A stretch of 64,000 bases of DNA from Actinomadura montaniterrae (GTDB taxonomy: Bacteria; Actinomycetota; Actinomycetes; Streptosporangiales; Streptosporangiaceae), in the NCBI RefSeq assembly GCF_008923365.1, contig NZ_WBMR01000021.1, positions 1-64,000 of the forward strand, in the 5' to 3' direction. The position numbers and the translations under genes were made by a program. Below are positions 62,162 to 64,000 of this stretch, in pieces; the first letter of the stretch is position 1; each line of letters starts with the position of its first letter. Below the pieces are notes generated by a model. That model had not been told where the DNA came from and ran no database searches. It saw nothing but the letters and a program-made list of their open reading frames with translations.

Positions 62162-64000
62162 GTGTCCTCGCCTTTCGGATCCTTCTTCGACGACCCGTTC
62201 CGCGGCTTCGACCTGCTCGCCGGGCGGGTGTTCGGCGGGCAGGAGAGCTGGCCCCCGGCGCGGCCCGGCGTCCAGCGGGTCGACGTCGGCAGGCTGCTGA
62301 GCGAGCCCGCGCGGGCGATGCTGTCCTCGGCCGTCCAGCTCGCCGCCGACCGCGGGGCGCCCGACCTCGACGTCCTCGACCTGCTCGCGGCCGGGGCGAG
62401 CGCCGACCCCGGACGGTCCCTGCTGCGCGCGGCGGGCGCCGACCCCGACGGGATCGTCAAGCAGGTCTCCGAGACGGCCTCCCGGGGCACGCCCGGCGGG
62501 GCGCCCAGTACCCTGTCGCCGGCCGCGAAGCGGGCGATCCTCGACTCGCAGCGCCTGTCGCGCGCGCTCGGCTCGTCGTACATCGGCCCCGAGCACCTGC
62601 TGCTCGCGCTGATGGCCAACCCGGCGTCGCCCGCGGCCCGGCTGATGGAGTCGCAGGGCGTCACCGCCGACGGGTTCCAGGACGCGATGGCGGGCGACGG
62701 CACGGCCCGGACGGGCGCGGGCCCCTCGGCGGGCGCGCGGGCGTCCGGCGCCACGCCGACCCTCGACGAGTACGGCCGCGACCTCACCGAGGAGGCCCGC
62801 GAGGGCGACATCGACCCGGTGGTCGGCCGCGAGGAGGAGATCGAGCAGGCCGTCGAGGTGCTGTCCCGGCGCACCAAGAACAACCCGTGCCTGATCGGCG
62901 AGCCCGGCGTCGGCAAGACCGCGATCGTCGAGGGCATCGCGCAGCGGATCGTCAACGGGAGCGTGCCCGCGACGCTCAAGGGCAAGCGGGTCGTCGCGCT
63001 CGACCTCACCGGCATGGTCGCGGGCTCGAAGTACCGGGGCGAGTTCGAGGAGCGGATCAAGAAGGTCATCGACGAGATCCGGGAGCACTCCGACGAGCTG
63101 GTGATCTTCATCGACGAGGTGCACACCCTCGTCGGCGCCGGCTCCGCCGAGGGCGGGATGGACGCGGCGAACATCCTCAAGCCCGCGCTCGCCCGCGGCG
63201 AGCTGCACGTCGTCGCGGCCACCACGATCGACGAGTACCGCCGGAACATCGAGAAGGACGCCGCGCTGGAGCGCCGCTTCCAGCCGGTGCTGGTGTCCGA
63301 GCCGACCGTCGAGCAGACGGTGGAGATCCTCGCGGGGCTGCGGGACGCCTACGAGGCGCACCACCAGGTGAAGATCACCGACGAGGCGATCGACGCCGCC
63401 GCGACGATGTCCGACCGCTACGTCAGCGACCGGTTCCTGCCGGACAAGGCGATCGACCTGATGGACCAGGCCGGCGCCCGGGTCCGGCTGCGCGCGCAGG
63501 CCCCCGACCAGGGCGCCCGCGTTCTGGAGGAGCGGCTGGACGCGCTGCACCGCGACAAGGACCAGGCCGTCCGGGCCGAGCAGTTCGACCGGGCCAAGGA
63601 GCTGGCCGCCGAGATCGACGAACTGCGACCGGAGATCGAGGCCGCCCGGCACCACGAGGACACCGCCCCGCAGGTGATGGCCACCGACATCGCCGAGGTC
63701 GTCTCGCGCAGCACCGGCATCCCCGTGCAGACGCTCACCGAGGAGGAGCGCGACCGCATCCTCAACCTCGGCCGGCACCTGCACGAACGGGTCATCGGGC
63801 AGGACCGGGCCGTCCAGGCGGTCGCCGAGGCCGTCCAGCGGGGGCGCGCGGGGCTGTCGGACCCGGACCGGCCGATCGGCGGCTTCCTCTTCCTCGGGCC
63901 GACCGGCGTCGGCAAGACAGAACTGGCGCGCGCGCTGGCCGGGACGCTGTTCGGCGGAGACGACCACATGGTCCGCATCGACATGAGCGAGTTCCAGGAC
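62162..64000 (+). CDS. Clp-type AAA+ ATPase (ClpA/ClpC-like), cut by right edge
   Basis: 613 residues are visible, running off the right end. GTG 62162 follows TTGGGGG. Two Clp_N repeats (about 45-100 and 118-170, with [12 protein letters not shown]) precede the D1 AAA+ module: Walker [10 protein letters not shown] (about 246), Walker [11 protein letters not shown] and the pore loop region [13 protein letters not shown] short UVR-like middle segment ([27 protein letters not shown]) suggests ClpC type. D2 Walker [10 protein letters not shown] lies near 579. It is an unfoldase for proteolysis or disaggregation; the C-terminal ClpP loop is not visible. Confidence 0.93.
   Translation, partial: MSSPFGSFFDDPFRGFDLLAGRVFGGQESWPPARPGVQRVDVGRLLSEPARAMLSSAVQLAADRGAPDLDVLDLLAAGASADPGRSLLRAAGADPDGIVKQVSETASRGTPGGAPSTLSPAAKRAILDSQRLSRALGSSYIGPEHLLLALMANPASPAARLMESQGVTADGFQDAMAGDGTARTGAGPSAGARASGATPTLDEYGRDLTEEAREGDIDPVVGREEEIEQAVEVLSRRTKNNPCLIGEPGVGKTAIVEGIAQRIVNGSVPATLKGKRVVALDLTGMVAGSKYRGEFEERIKKVIDEIREHSDELVIFIDEVHTLVGAGSAEGGMDAANILKPALARGELHVVAATTIDEYRRNIEKDAALERRFQPVLVSEPTVEQTVEILAGLRDAYEAHHQVKITDEAIDAAATMSDRYVSDRFLPDKAIDLMDQAGARVRLRAQAPDQGARVLEERLDALHRDKDQAVRAEQFDRAKELAAEIDELRPEIEAARHHEDTAPQVMATDIAEVVSRSTGIPVQTLTEEERDRILNLGRHLHERVIGQDRAVQAVAEAVQRGRAGLSDPDRPIGGFLFLGPTGVGKTELARALAGTLFGGDDHMVRIDMSEFQD

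Noticed and set aside
61916..63967. Long minus-strand open frame opposite the Clp ATPase
   Set aside because: Shadow of the AAA+ gene, which runs off the right edge; the translation is Val/Leu/Asp/Gly repeats with no recognisable fold.

Overview
The window is very GC-rich, codon-position-biased DNA typical of a filamentous actinobacterium, most like Actinomadura/Thermomonosporaceae or a related Streptosporangiales lineage. This is inferred from gene types, not from a database search: F420-type luciferase-like oxidoreductase, WXG100 secretion proteins, hopanoid radical SAM enzyme HpnH, fused PabAB, RsbW/RsbV-like partner-switching genes, many TetR/MarR regulators and small actinobacterial families. 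No rRNA, CRISPR array or intact prophage is visible.

Layout. 1-9.8 kb is chromosomal: a cut-off membrane protein, HAD phosphatase, RecQ, a flavin amine oxidase divergent from a TetR gene over a palindromic operator, a secreted protein, an OmpR/histidine-kinase pair, a DUF1906 glycoside-hydrolase-like protein and a YaaH/SatP transporter. 9.8-24 kb is a patchwork of regulators and enzymes: MarR, Hsp20 with a MerR/HspR-type regulator, MarR/MFS/nitroreductase, VOC, ArsR-type regulator divergent from a secreted hydrolase, LtrA, enoyl-CoA hydratase. It also holds several gene remnants. 23.5-28.4 kb encodes a minus-strand signalling block: receiver-PP2C phosphatase, CHASE3-like histidine kinase and receiver protein in overlapping frames, followed downstream by an RsbW-like ATPase and a frameshifted STAS remnant.

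28.7-34.4 kb holds a broken duplicate of the 12.3-kb MarR gene and then a compact minus-strand catabolic operon (acyl-CoA ligase, amidohydrolase, SDR, F420-type oxidoreductase) under a neighbouring AraC regulator. 34.6-42.7 kb is an accessory island: an aminoglycoside-phosphotransferase-like gene with two compensating frameshifts, a WXG100/secreted-toxin-like/DUF4288 trio, remnants of restriction genes (HsdS-like and McrC-like), a Nudix gene, a truncated and frameshifted tyrosine integrase next to tRNA-Ser(GCT), and tRNA-Arg(ACG) whose 3' half and terminator recur as a decayed copy 1.27 kb downstream, suggesting a relic integration.

43-52 kb: TetR divergent from an NAD-epimerase-like gene over three repeated operators, signal peptidase I, a TetR protein fused to an IS5-type transposase N-terminal domain, a 34-bp tandem repeat, a ClC-type channel, hpnH, a TnpB gene and a TetR gene. 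The hpnH promoter carries strong inverted repeats, and TnpB seems to have landed between hpnH and its probable divergent regulator. 52-64 kb: PabAB, XRE-cupin regulator, thioredoxin-reductase-like/MFS pair, NDH-2-like oxidoreductase with an ECF41-type sigma factor, an anti-sigma/anti-anti-sigma set and a Clp-type AAA+ ATPase cut by the right edge.

The most interesting places are the WXG100/toxin-like/DUF4288 trio, the hpnH-TnpB-TetR locus with a half-site shared with the 4.5-kb TetR operator, the TetR-transposase chimera with a perfect 18-bp palindrome at its joint, the tRNA-Arg relic duplication, and an SDR lacking the catalytic Tyr and Lys.
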